A DNA stretch of 64,000 bases from Bathynomus jamesi (GCA_023014485.1 JAJOZX010001726.1:1-64000); one strand, 5' to 3'. Positions 9,642-19,774 are shown, counted from the stretch's first letter. Numbers and translations are program-made. The notes: generated by a model not told the origin, from the sequence alone.

Positions 9642-11620
9642 CACTGGTCAACAAAGAGTTTTCATCAGAGTCAAATTTGTATTGGCTGGGTAGCATTTAT
9701 CACGCTGATTCCAAAACTGCATTCAGATTTTTTCTAGCACGTATAGTTTTCAAGATGAAGGCATATATATAAAAACACAGATTTAACCATTTTAAATAGG
9801 CAAAATACTACTATTTCAACATTTGATTGTATTTATTTTATTGTGTTTTTTTAGTTTATTCATCTTATTTATTTCAATTATCTTAATTATACATCTTATG
9901 TATTTCAGGTGTGAGCTTTTATGTCTAGCAGCATTGTGATTCAGGCAACAACTCCGTGCTTTGTGTGTCAAAAGATCAGTCCAGTCCAAGAACTTGTTGT
10001 GTCAAGTTGGTGTACATTTTTTTTGAATTTATAGTTTGCTCACGTCAGTCAACATGCCTCGACAATGTAAGAATGACCCCGACAAGTTCTGTTTCGTATG
10101 CGGCCAGTTCACAACTAAAACACAGCGACGAAGTATTACAACCGACATTAAGAAAATATGCCATCTAGGTGACCAAGATAAACCATGGGCGCCACATCAA
10201 ATCTGCTCTGGCTGTTCAAATGGATTACGTGATTGGCTTAACAAAAAGAAAGCTCCAATGCCATTTGCCATACCCATGATATGGAGGGAGCCGAGAGATC
10301 ATCATGAAGACTGTTATTTTTGTAGTGTGAACTTAATGGGGTTTTCTGCCAAGAACAAACACCAGATTGTATATCCAAACTTGGATTCAGCACGTAGACC
10401 AGTAAAACATGATGAAACATTGCCCATTCCAATTCCCCCAAGTGATAGGCTAGATTCTATCATAGATGACATGGAAAGTGATGAAGGTGCAACTGGCGTT
10501 TCCGGACCATCTACAGAACCAGAGTACACTTTTGAAGGTAGACATTTAGAGCCTAAAAAGTTAACCCAAGTACAGTTGAATGATCTTGTTAGAGACTTAT
10601 CGCTGTCTAAAGAGAAATCAGAGCTTCTCGCCTCAAGACTAAAGGAGAACAATTTACTTGAGAACAATGTTCGTATTAGTTACTACCGAAAACGGAATTT
10701 TGAATTAACAGCATTCTTTTCAGTAGACGGTCCTCTCTGTTATTGCCATGACATCAATGGACTATTTACAGCCATATCTCAGACGTATGTGGCATCTGAG
10801 TGGCGCCTCTTTATTGATTCGTCGCAGAGAAGCCTGAAAGCAGTTCTTTTGCATAATGGTAATATAATGCCATCCATCCCCATTGCCCATTCCGTCCATC
10901 TAAAAGAGACATATGACAATATGGATATACTACTTAAGGCAATCAAATACGACAGTCATCAATGGAATGTTTGTGGAGATCTAAAAGTTATAGGAATGCT
11001 TATGGGTATGCAGTCAGGATTCACAAATGGATATGTGAAAACTTTCTTGGAAGCAACAAGTCACCTGCGTATAAGGATGGAGTCAAGAACCTCCTTGATG
11101 CCTTCAAAGAAATGGAGTGTCGAATGTCGTTAAATATTCACTTCCTGCATTCCCACTTAGATTTCTTTCCTGAAAACCTTGGTGCAGTGAGTGACGAGCA
11201 AGGAGAGCGCTTCCATCAAGATATTCAGATGATGGAGAAGCGCTACCAAGGATATTGGAATGAAAGCATGATAGCGGACCATTGTTGGATGCTGTATCGT
11301 GACAATCCAGGCCAAATTTACAAAAGGAAATCACACTCACAGCGCTTTTAATAAAATAATGTATATATTCTTTATTTATAAGTACATTGAATAAAGTATA
11401 TGATGTATTTGTTGTTTAGCATTCCTAAGTGTGATCTATACATCCATAAATTTTCTTGTAGCAATATCAAAAACTTAAAAATATCAAAACCAGTGTATCT
11501 ATATAACTCTACGTGCTAGAAATAAAATAAAACCAGATTCGGAATCAGCGCGAAATGTGCATTAAGAAAAGTGTAATCATGTTTGTGATGAGAAAAAAAG
11601 TTTCATTTTGTTGGCCTGTG
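9642..11620 (+). mobile_element. unclassified TIR transposon ('CACTGG' family), copy 1
   Basis: The terminal 14 bases are CACTGGTCAACAAA at 9642 and CACAGGCCAACAAA read inward from 11620. Similarity continues, imperfectly, for about 120 bp, with ACGCTGATTCC / GCGCTGATTCC and TCTAGCACGTA in matching positions at both ends. TAA flanks both ends (9639-9641 and 11621-11623) as a possible 3-bp target duplication. The element sits inside the hAT element in the opposite coding orientation. Copies with the same protein and related ends lie at 39250-40573 and 57061-59355. I cannot assign a superfamily. Confidence 0.75.
10054..11351 (+). pseudogene. protein of the 'CACTGG' family with internal deletion
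   Basis: The start at 10054 (MPRQCKNDPDKFCFVCG) matches the start of the copy at 57191-58804. The N-terminus is cysteine-rich (CFVCG, CSGCSNGLRDW, CYFCSV), suggesting zinc binding. After an acidic linker comes a conserved middle (LNDLVRDLSLSKEKSELLAS). Next is a possible RNase H-like core with Asp in LFIDSSQRS and CGDLKVIGM and Glu in SDEQGERFHQDI. About 120-150 residues present in the other copy are missing after 'GMQSGFT' near 11025. The junction also shifts the frame, so the end (HSHLDFFPENLG to the stop at 11351) is read in another frame. I know such proteins only as widespread 'uncharacterized' arthropod and Hydra proteins. A transposase role is inferred from the surrounding inverted repeats. 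Confidence 0.7.
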
Positions 11621-11848
11621 TAATTAGTAAAGTTATTGAAAGATAGCTATAATTTACATCAAATAGTGATTAAAATTTGATAGTATAGTCAATTCGTCAA
11701 GTAATAGCTAAATAATAATATATAAAAAATTAGGAATTATTTGAATGATATTATCCGGTATCCGGCCGGATATTTTTTTTTATTATCGGGCTATCCGGTA
11801 TCCGGCCGGATAGTAAAAAATACTATCCGGCACACCCCTAGTCGTAGA

Positions 11849-12479
11849 GTTGAGTGAGAGGTTAACTACTTTGGCTGGCCAAAGATCCTCACATGTTAGC
11901 CATTCAGGCCCTTCATACCAGATTTTATTTGTTTTCAACAGTTTGTAAGAGAGCCCTCTTGTCAAAAAGTCTGCAGGATTCTCTCTTGTTTTGATGTACC
12001 TAAATTTGATACCAAGGGATGTTTTTCCAGTTTTGATTTCTGTTAGTCTGTTTTTCACAAATATGTTTTTGCAAGAGTTGTATCTGTGTTGGTCACCCAT
12101 GTTAGACAAATTTGACTGTCTGTCCATAAGTAAATGTCTGTTATGCCAACTTCTTTATACACTTGTGAGAGAAAGTCTGCTGTTTTAACTCCTAATGAGA
12201 CAGCTAATAATTCAAGTTGTGGTACAGTTTTCTTTTGGTTTAAGGGTGCCACTTTTGCCTTTGAATAAACCAAGTTACTTTCATTTTCACTTGTTAAATA
12301 GGCACAACACCCATAAGCTTGTGTACTGGCATCTGTAAAAATGTGTAGTGTTTGAGATTTCAATCTGTAGCCAGCACATCTTGGTACGTAGATGTCTTGA
12401 ACTTGTTTAAGTCTGCGGCTAATTTTTTCCAATGAAGTTGGTCTTCCACTGAAAGTGGTTCATCCCAATTTTCTTTTTC
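11849..12479 (-). pseudogene. BEL RNase H region and connection
   Basis: Minus-strand translation shows 'LHIFTDASTQAYGCCAYL' (RNase H first Asp), VPQLELLA and 'LWTDSQICLTW', then 'YIKTRENPADFLTRGLS', all typical of BEL/Pao pol. Frame shifts occur near 12480, 12425 and 12090. The 5-prime-to-3-prime path stops at 11849, the hAT target duplication, and resumes as the integrase zinc region at 6994. Confidence 0.85.
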
Positions 12480-13579
12480 CATAAGTCTTGCAAAAGGATT
12501 TTGGATCTTATGGTTGCTGGTAAATATAATCCAATGGGGTCAAAAATTTTGGATGATTCTGAAAGCACTTGTCTTTTTGTATTGGCATTTGGATTTAAGT
12601 TATAACTCTTTGTGCAAAGAGTGTCATCGTGTTCGGAATTCTGTTTTAAAAACCAAAGCATTCCAAGTGTTTTCGTGTAATTGTTTGGTTCAATGTTCCC
12701 ATTGTTGTCTTTTGTTATTTGTTCATTTAATTTAGGAGAATTAGAAACCCACTCTCTTAGTCCAAAATTTCCTTGCTTCATTATGGGTTGTGACATTTGG
12801 TAAATTTCAAGCAATTCCTCTTCAGTTACAGTGGAACCAATGAGGTTATCCACATAAAAATTTTGTTTTAAAAACTGAACTGTTAAGTCCTCTTGAAATA
12901 GGTTTAGGTGGTTTTTAATTGTTAAAGCAAGAATACTTGGAGAGCAATTTGCTCCAAAAATAATTACTTTGAATCTGTAGGTTTTGAAACCTTTGTTAAA
13001 GTCATGTGGATTAAACCACAAAAACCTGAGATGATTTTTATCATACTCAAGCTTCAAATTTATACAGAGGAATGCTTTTTCTATGTCACTTTGTACGGCA
13101 TAATTGTCTAAACGGAAGCAAAGGAGAATTTTTACAAGATCTGAGACAAGGTTTGGGCCTTCCATGAGACAATCATTTAAACTAACAGAATTTGTCTCTT
13201 TTAAACTACAGTTGTATACTACTCTTAGTTTAGTTGTGGATGAGTCTTCTCTGTAAACTCCCCTGTGTGTTAAATAATGACAACCTCGTTTTTTAAATGG
13301 TTCATCAGTAACTTCTTCAATGAAGCCCCTTTCTATTTGTTCTTTAAATATGTTGTTGTATTGTTCTAAAAGATTGTCATTTTTAAGTTTTCTGTAATTT
13401 TTATACAGATGTGCCTTAGCTACTTTCAAATTGTCCATTATTTCTGGACAAGGTGTTTTCCAAGGCAGCTCCACATAGTATTGATTGTCTCTGTGTTGTA
13501 ATGTATCCTTAAATTGTTCTGTCATCAATTGGTCTTCATGTGTAATAGTACTGTCCTTTATGCCAACTGATTCTAATAG
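12419..13579 (-). pseudogene. BEL reverse transcriptase
   Basis: Around 370 residues are open from 13528 down. Visible motifs include LRVVYNCSLK, 'SDIEKAFLCINL' (first catalytic Asp) and 'FYVDNLIGS' at the position of the usual YVDD box. The second Asp of that box is Asn here, which would be expected to damage polymerase activity unless it is a lineage feature. The frame is continuous with the protease upstream except for one TGA at 13580-13582, and shifts near 12480. The product would copy the element RNA into DNA. Confidence 0.85.
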
Positions 13580-14736
13580 TCACAACTGCTGTAACCCTTC
13601 ATCCAATGTGGAATCATTTTCATTCAAATGATGTGGGATTATGACAGTGTTTTTGTAGTTCGAGTTTGTCACATAGTCAGAAATTTGTGAATGTGGTGAT
13701 TTTGTTTTGCGTGAATTTTGTTCATGTTCTGCGTTTTCTGTGTCAGTAGTAAGATGGTATTTAGTTATGTCACCCAAAGGTGCAATACCTGTGGGAGTTT
13801 GTATGGCTATTCCATCTCCAATTTTAATGATGCCTCTATGGACCAGATGAAGATAGTCAGCCCCCATGAGCATATGTATATCATCAACTACATTTGCATT
13901 AAGGGTTTTATCAGCTATCGTGTATTTGTTTTGAAGTTGTAGCAAAGCTTGTTTTAATCCAGCTATTTGTATTTTTTCTTGTTCTACTTTGTCCACAACA
14001 ACAACCTTAAGGGTTTCAAATGTTCCATCAAGAGTTAAAGTTATATTTGCAGTTTTAAAACTGGCTTGTACTGGGTTTTTATTGATAAATGATGAAATAG
14101 AGAGATCTTCATTTCCTTGTTGGTTTTGAAGTCCCAATTTTTCTATCAGTTGTTTGGTTACAAATGTTTGTTGTGAGCAGGTATCTAAAAGACACCTAAC
14201 CTGTACTATTTGTCCCCTTTTGTTTTGGATTTCCAAGGTTGTGGTTGGTAAAAGAATTTTTGAATTGTGGTTAATGCTAGATGAACTGATATGCCCATTC
14301 ATAGCATTCTGAGTTTGTTTCTGTTTGTTTTGGTTTGATTTGGGTGTTTGTTCATAATGTTTGTAAGTTTTTCCAATGTCTGTGTGTGTATTACACATAG
14401 GGGTAACATGGTCAAAACTGTTGCAAAACTTACAATTGTATTTCAAATTTGATTTGCAGTTTTGCTTTTGGTGCCCTGATCCAGTGCATTTTTTGCATAA
14501 GTTTAGTTGTTCACAACGTTTTGACCTAGCTGTAAAGTCTTTGTATTTGGGACAATTTGTAGAATAATGTTCACTGCTAAAACAAAATTTGCATGGTGTG
14601 TGATTATACTCAAAAGTAGTTACATTTAAAGTTTTGCAGAGTAGGGGTCTTTGAGTCTTTTTCTGTCACTTTATTTTCTGCAAATTGAGTTTTGCGGTTG
14701 TGTTTTGATGTAACTGGTAAGTGTTGAAATCTTTTG
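13580..14736 (-). pseudogene. BEL zinc knuckles and aspartic protease
   Basis: Three CCHC knuckles are readable (CKFCFSSEHYSTNC, CKKCTGSGHQKQNC, CKFCNSFDHVTPMC) between about 14600 and 14390, followed by the retropepsin-like DUF1758 domain with 'CLLDTCSQQTFV'. The usual Asp-Thr/Ser-Gly active-site triplet is DTC here. The knuckles would bind the RNA genome and the protease would process the polyprotein. The gene is joined to gag by a frame shift near 14640 and separated from RT by the in-frame stop at 13580-13582. Confidence 0.82.
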
Positions 14737-15506
14737 TTAGGTTTTTGGTTTTCTGCATTGTTGGTTTTTTGGGAGTGTGTAACTTGATTTGTAAAGTGCA
14801 AGTACAGTTGGGAAATCTTCTCTTAGCTTATTAAGGCTAGGGTATATGTCAGTTGTCCTCTGATGAAATATCTCTCTGACTTTAGAAGGGAGCTTTTCAA
14901 AAACAACAGCTTGAATGATCCAAGCTGTTTCTGCAATGTTTAAATCATTGTTTTTAAGTTGTCCCATGAGACATTCAAACTCACAGTAAAAGTCAAAGAG
15001 GTCACCATAGTTGTCTTTTGGGGTTCGCATGTTCATTACTTTAAGAGCCAAATCATGTATAATTTCATCCTTATTCATGTAATTTCTGTTAAGTAATTCT
15101 ATTGCTACAGAATAAGAAGTACCTATGGCTGGTAGTGATTCCACTAATCTTAAGGCAGGGCCTTTCAGATAGTTCACTAAATAACTAAATTTATCAACAT
15201 CTGTAATGTAGTTTTTATTACCTATAAGGCTATGAAATTTTTCAATAAAAGATTGAAATTTGGCTCTGTCACCCTCAAAAGTGGGTACTGCAAGTGTAGG
15301 CAATTTTGATTTTAGTTCATTGCCCTCAGCCACATTGGGAGAGCTAAATGAAGCATTTCTAGTAGCTTCTAAGAAGCTTTCATTTGTGTCTTGGTTTTTG
15401 CACTCATCAAGTTGGTTTTTGAATTTCAGAAATATAGTTGTTAATTTTTGTAATGTAATTTTCATTGTCAAGTAGGATAGTAGAATACTCATCATCTGTT
15501 AGTTCG
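14737..15506 (-). pseudogene. BEL gag, main part (DUF1759-like)
   Basis: About 250 residues from 15495 down, with 'LPTLAVPTFEGDRAKFQSF', 'FSYLVNYLKGPALRLVES' and 'LINRNYMNKDEIIHDLALKV'-type blocks typical of the DUF1759 gag domain of BEL/Pao elements. It would form the particle shell. The N-terminal continuation is on the other side of the palindrome at 15507-15679, so gag is split by that insertion. Confidence 0.8.
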
Positions 15507-15679
15507 AAAATAAAAACCCACTCTAATAGACAGAGTTTATTTCCACGACAGTTTCGACGCCCACTGGCATCCTCCTCGGGTGGATACAGAAACACGAATC
15601 ATCCACCCGAGGAGGATGCCAGTGGGCGTCGAAACTGTCGTGGAAATAAACTCTGTCTATTAGAGTGGGTTTTTATTTT
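15507..15679. repeat. near-perfect 173-bp palindrome inserted in BEL gag
   Basis: Arms 15507-15584 and 15602-15679 are exact reverse complements over 78 bp, separated by a 17-base loop. On both sides the gag reading frame stops making sense, and it resumes outside the palindrome (…REGQNM on one side, ELTDDEYSTI on the other), so this is an insertion. The right arm contains GAGGATG followed by CGTCGAAAC, a pairing also seen in other hairpins of this window. A foldback-type MITE is the likeliest identity. No clear target duplication is visible. Confidence 0.88.
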
Positions 15680-16003
15680 CATATTTTGACCTTCACGTAG
15701 AAAAAAGTGAAGTTTTTTGCATTTATCTGTTAGTTCAATTGTGTCATCAATTTCTGTAATTATGTCTTCATCTAGTGTGAGAATTTCTTGTTTGTAACGA
15801 GTAATAGAATTTAATGTTGTTTCAAGATCATATCTTGTAGGTTCTTTTTGTTTGTAATCATTGTACAGTTTGGTGATGACACCTTTACGTGCTGATTTTT
15901 TCCTCATTAATTTTTTGTGGTTTTGAGATGGTGCCATAGCCCCAAGGTCTGTGTTTTTGTTTCCTTGGTCTGGGTTTTTTACCCTTTTTTCCAAGTCTTC
16001 CAT
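15680..16003 (-). pseudogene. BEL gag N-terminus
   Basis: Starts MEDLEKRVKNPDQGNK at 16003 and runs into the palindrome. The N-terminal 100 residues are basic then acidic and helical (YDLETTLNSITRYKQ, 'IELTDKCKKLHFFL'), as expected for the start of BEL gag. It is separated from the rest only by the 173-bp insertion. Confidence 0.75.
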
Positions 16004-16079
16004 AATTGTTGTTAGTGTTAAAGTTCTGAGTTTAATTTTATGATGTTGAGCAAGTTAAATTACAGTAATAAGTTTTTTA

Positions 16080-16595
16080 TATAACCTGCGCCACAGGTTA
16101 AATTAAAAATTTACAATGTTTTTAGTTAGGATAGGCCTTGAGTGTAAAGAGTAAGGCCTACTTTAAGAGGTAGGCCTATTATGTAAGGTAAAGTTAGGTG
16201 GGCCTACTAAATAGGCCTATTTGTTGGGCCTACCAAGTAGGCTTATGTTTGGGCCTATTATTTTATAGGACCTCAAATGAGTTAAGCCTGTTAAATTAAC
16301 AAGGCTTTGTTTTGAGTTCGAAGAGTAGGACCTATTAAATAGGCTTAATGTTGTGGGCCTATTTTTTTTAGGACCTAAAATAAGTTATGCCTGTTAAATG
16401 AACAAGCCTTTGTTTTCGGTTAGTGTAAAGGTAAAGGGATCGGTTCGCAACTTTTCAGTTGCATAGGCCACCATATGAAAAAACTATAGTGGGGTTATGG
16501 TTGAAATTGGGGTTAGGCCTAATGAGCTAAGCCTAGCCACTGCGTGTGTCAGTGTAAATTTTAGAGGGGTCAGTTCCCCATACACAGGGCCACCA
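16080..16595 (-). other. BEL leader region with GGCCTA-rich repeats and primer-binding site
   Basis: Between the gag start and the 5' LTR. From about 16130 to 16400 the plus strand repeats AGGCCTA/GGGCCTA motifs a dozen or so times. At 16438-16503 a diverged copy of the LTR junction appears (GGCCACCATATGAAAAAACT against GGCCACCATGTGAAAAAAAC at 16589-16608). The primer-binding-site candidate abuts the LTR at 16576-16595. Confidence 0.6.
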
Positions 16596-17379
16596 TGTGA
16601 AAAAAACTATATAGGGCTATGGGTTGATTGCCTGATACCCTCATCCGTTGGAAATTTCCAGCAGATTTCAGTGGAGAGTTAAACGACAAAAGCCCTATGT
16701 TTTTTCGTTAGAGAGTTATGAATATGTAGGTCTTTAAAGGACCTCTTTATATTTAATTGTTTATGGTAATTTTAGCGTCGGGATTTTAGATGCCTATATG
16801 TGAACGAAAAGAAATTGTCCCACCTTATTTTTGCTGGGTCTTAGTTTGCTTCGATGTAGGGCGTTACGATCCTTTTCGGTGTAGGGCCGCCACGATGGAG
16901 TTACGTGATGAGTTAACTTCTTGTAATAAATATAGGCAGTCACAATATAAACACTTTTAGGCATAGGCCTATCCTTTTATGAGTATTAAGTTTATTATAA
17001 GGAATTTACTCAGAACTTTAGGGAAGACAAAAGCACATCCTCCCTGTTTAAAGCGTTCGCTGTACAATAAACAGCCCCGAGAGCCGTTCCTTCGCGTTGT
17101 ATTTTCATTATTTGCCGATCTGGCAAAATTTTGTTTGGTCTACTTCTCTGTGGTAGACTAAACAATAAATTGGGTTTTCTTGTTGCTATGTGGGGCCCGA
17201 TTCATACATACAGGTTCTTTGTACGTATGGCAATTATTTCATTCCCAATAGGCTATGTCGCCAATCCCGAGGCAATTTTGTATAGATATTTAATCCAATT
17301 AATTAATAATTTATATTTAATTATGAAATAAAGGTACCACATATGATACCATGTTGTGTGCGCGTATAGTTTTTCCATA
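16596..17379 (-). repeat. 5' LTR of the BEL element
   Basis: Partner of 4256-5039; it carries the promoter in the transcript sense. The target duplication AGCCT follows at 17380-17384. Confidence 0.93.
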
Positions 17380-17530
17380 AGCCTCCTTCAAGTCTTATTG
17401 GGGAGATTATGGAATGAGCTGAACAAAAAATGTACTTCCGTAACTTTACATCCAAAACAATTAACAGAAACCTTAGTCTTTTCAACACATTAAGAAAACA
17501 ATGAAAAATTTACCAACATATCCATAGGGA

Positions 17531-19774
17531 TCATATGTAATGGGACTGCTTTGCACTGGGCATGGTCTTCCGATGATGCTCGATCACTTGGAATGCCAAT
17601 TCTTTCTCGTCTTCGCGCTGGGTGATGGAGCTGTTGAAGTCAGTTGCGAGCTTCACCGCTCGCTCAGCGCAGTCATTGACGACCCGAATGGCCCTAACTC
17701 TCTCCTTCATTGCCACCAGGTCCTCCAGGTAGTGGGGAACTTTGAGTCCCATGCATTTGAAGAAGTTAGCAGTCCGTTTAGTCACGAAGTCTGGGAGAGT
17801 GAGCAGATACGGCGATTTCATGCACTTTGACTCGAATTTTCTTAGCCCCTTCTTGCGCGCAGGGACCTCATGGAGATTTTTAAGCATATGCTTCTTTTCC
17901 AAATTGTCTACCTTATCCGAGAAAAAGGCGAGACCAAAAAGGTCTTCACTGAGGTACTAGAGGTGGTTCTGAGCCTTGGCTATCGCAATGGTTGTAACTG
18001 CCTCGTCTTTGGTCTTGTATCCTTCAAGCTGTCGGAGGAGCTCGATGTCGTTTCGAGGAGCATCGACGCCACTGGGTGCCTCAAACCACGCTCGAAGGTA
18101 AATCGTAGTGGAGAATACGTTGATGCGTCGCAGCGCCTTCTCTTCCGACGGCGTTAGGGAAAACTGCCTCCGAAACAAGAAGATCTTGAGGGAATAAATT
18201 CCTTTTGCCATCCACCTAGCTCGGTGGAATGCTCCGGGATAGCGGAAGAGACTCTTCTTCTGCTTCCTTGGAGGGACGGTTGCCCCCAAGAAGAGAAGCG
18301 CCAGCTCCATGTATTCTTGGTAATCATCCCGGTCCTGCTTCTGACTAAGTCTGGCACTGATGAATTCAACAACACTGTTCCGGTTATCAGAGACAAAAGT
18401 CTGCAAGGGGTCAGGGTCTTGCGGGTCATCTTCAAAGGGATGGTAGCTGCCCTGGTCAATGAAGCTCCAGTAATCCCTGAAGCGAGCAAACAAAGGAATG
18501 TTCGGGCCAGACGAAGAAAAGAACTTGTCGAAGACTGCAGTGACCACCAACTCGTGAGTGTGGTGGCGGCAAGCGAAGAAGACGAGTGGACGCTGCAAGC
18601 CTTCTTCAATTGTGACACATGCTCCTGTGTGGAGACCTGTATTTGCCGCCGTTGTGTCACAACATATTCCTGCAATGAATGGTTTCACCTTCGGCCAATT
18701 GTCCAGCACGGTGAGTATGGCATCTCCCATTGCTCTTCCGGTTCCTGATGCAATTTTTGGAATGGCCAGCAGCTTTTCGAAGCCTTCTCCTGATACAACG
18801 ATGGGTAAGCGATCCGACTTACCACCTCGTTCGTCGGGAAGGATCTTCCCATCGAAGTGGAGAATGCACGGCTTCTGGGGGTCAAAGTTGGTCTTAATGT
18901 CCTCGGCGATTCTGTGTCGTGTTTTGGTTCTGGCACCGTGAATGGAGGTCGCTGAGAGCGTCAATTCTCGCACACTCACCCCAGCTGCTGACAGGGCAGG
19001 AGCGACGATGTGTATGGCTTTTTGCACGCTTGTATTTGTCCGGTCAAGGGCCGCGACGAACTGGGGGTCATCGATAACCCGGCGAGGGTCCATCATCATG
19101 GCTTTTGGCTGAGAGCCACATTGGCGGAGGCGGTGGCTGACTTGAGTGAATTCCTCTCCCGAAGACTCGGTGGAGCTGGACGAGCTGCCAGTCAATTCTG
19201 CAACTGCCTCTGCATGCTCCGGCTCCCGTATTCGTTTCATTTCCTCCTTAGGCTTGTGTCGTCGTCGCTCCTCGTTCTCCTGCTTCATTGCCTTGGCCTT
19301 GGATGCTTTGGCAAATGCAACGTCTTCTGGGCCAATGACCATCTTTCTCATTGTCCGTTGATCTTTAAGGAAGTCGCAGTCCTCATTATTTGTCTTCGAA
19401 GATCCAGCTTCAGAGTGAGCAACATCAAACAAGGTCTCCATGTCCAACAAGAACTGTTGTTCATGAGCTCGCTGTGTTTCCGTTCGTCGATCCTTGTGAT
19501 TAGACAACTTCACGTACCTCTCGTGAAGCTTTTTGAGCTTGGCAACAATGTATGGCTTGTGGGATGTCTTCAACGATGCTTTTGTCCACACCTCCATGAG
19601 TTCTTCGGCCACATCACTACATGCTCTTGGAAGGCTTTGCTTCGTGACTCGTTGGATGAAAAACAGACGCTTTCCAACTTCACCCATGGTGGGAAGCTGT
19701 CTCATGGAAGAGAAATCCTCCTCCCTGAGGTGCCCGAGAAGCCACAAACTCACTTGCTTGCGTGTTGTTGCCAT
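17531..19774 (-). pseudogene. transposase-like gene of an unnamed arthropod family, one in-frame stop
   Basis: One reading frame of about 748 codons from 19774 (MATTRKQVSLWLLGHL) to 17531, broken only by TAG at 17957-17959. Residues 1-200 are basic and helical. The centre has 'CILHFDGKILPD' with 'RLPIVVSGEGFEKLL', then 'ICCDTTAANTGLHTGACV' and 'FFACRHHTHELV'. These look like the Asp-containing strands and Cys/His pair of an RNase H-like (hAT-like) transposase core. The C-terminal 120 residues continue after the stop codon (LSEDLFGLAFFS). I have seen this family only as unannotated invertebrate proteins. Base composition is clearly more GC-rich than the flanks. BEL inserted about 150 bp beyond its 3' end. 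A right-end inverted repeat is possible at 20541-20557; no left end was found. Confidence 0.6.

Larger units (their letters stand above)
7003..11840 (-). mobile_element. hAT DNA transposon inserted in BEL pol
   Basis: The ends are inverted repeats (TAGGGATGTGCCGGATA at 7003, TAGGGGTGTGCCGGATA read from 11840), and the 8-bp target GTCGTAGA is present on both sides (6995-7002 and 11841-11848), the hallmark of hAT insertion. The subterminal regions are full of TATCCGGCCGGATA palindromes. It encodes a ZBED-like hAT transposase on the minus strand and was later interrupted by the element at 9642-11620. Removing that inner element leaves about 2.86 kb. Confidence 0.92.
4256..17379 (-). mobile_element. 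BEL/Pao LTR retrotransposon, complete but interrupted
   Basis: Two 784-bp direct repeats (4256-5039 and 16596-17379) flank a gag-pol region read on the minus strand in BEL order: gag, zinc knuckles, protease, reverse transcriptase, RNase H, integrase. AGCCT is duplicated outside both LTRs (4251-4255, 17380-17384), so this is a whole insertion. Next to the 5' LTR the minus strand reads TGGTGGCCCTGTGTATGGGG, a good primer-binding-site candidate since it starts with TGG. I see no clean purine tract at the other LTR. Comparing the LTRs by eye gives about eight substitutions, near 1%, which suggests a fairly recent insertion. Frame shifts, two in-frame stops, a hAT insertion and a palindrome insertion make the copy inactive. 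Confidence 0.93.

Noticed and set aside
18154..18748. Overlapping open frames on both strands of the unnamed transposase gene
   Set aside because: Shadow frames; only the 17531-19774 frame has family motifs and spans the whole region.
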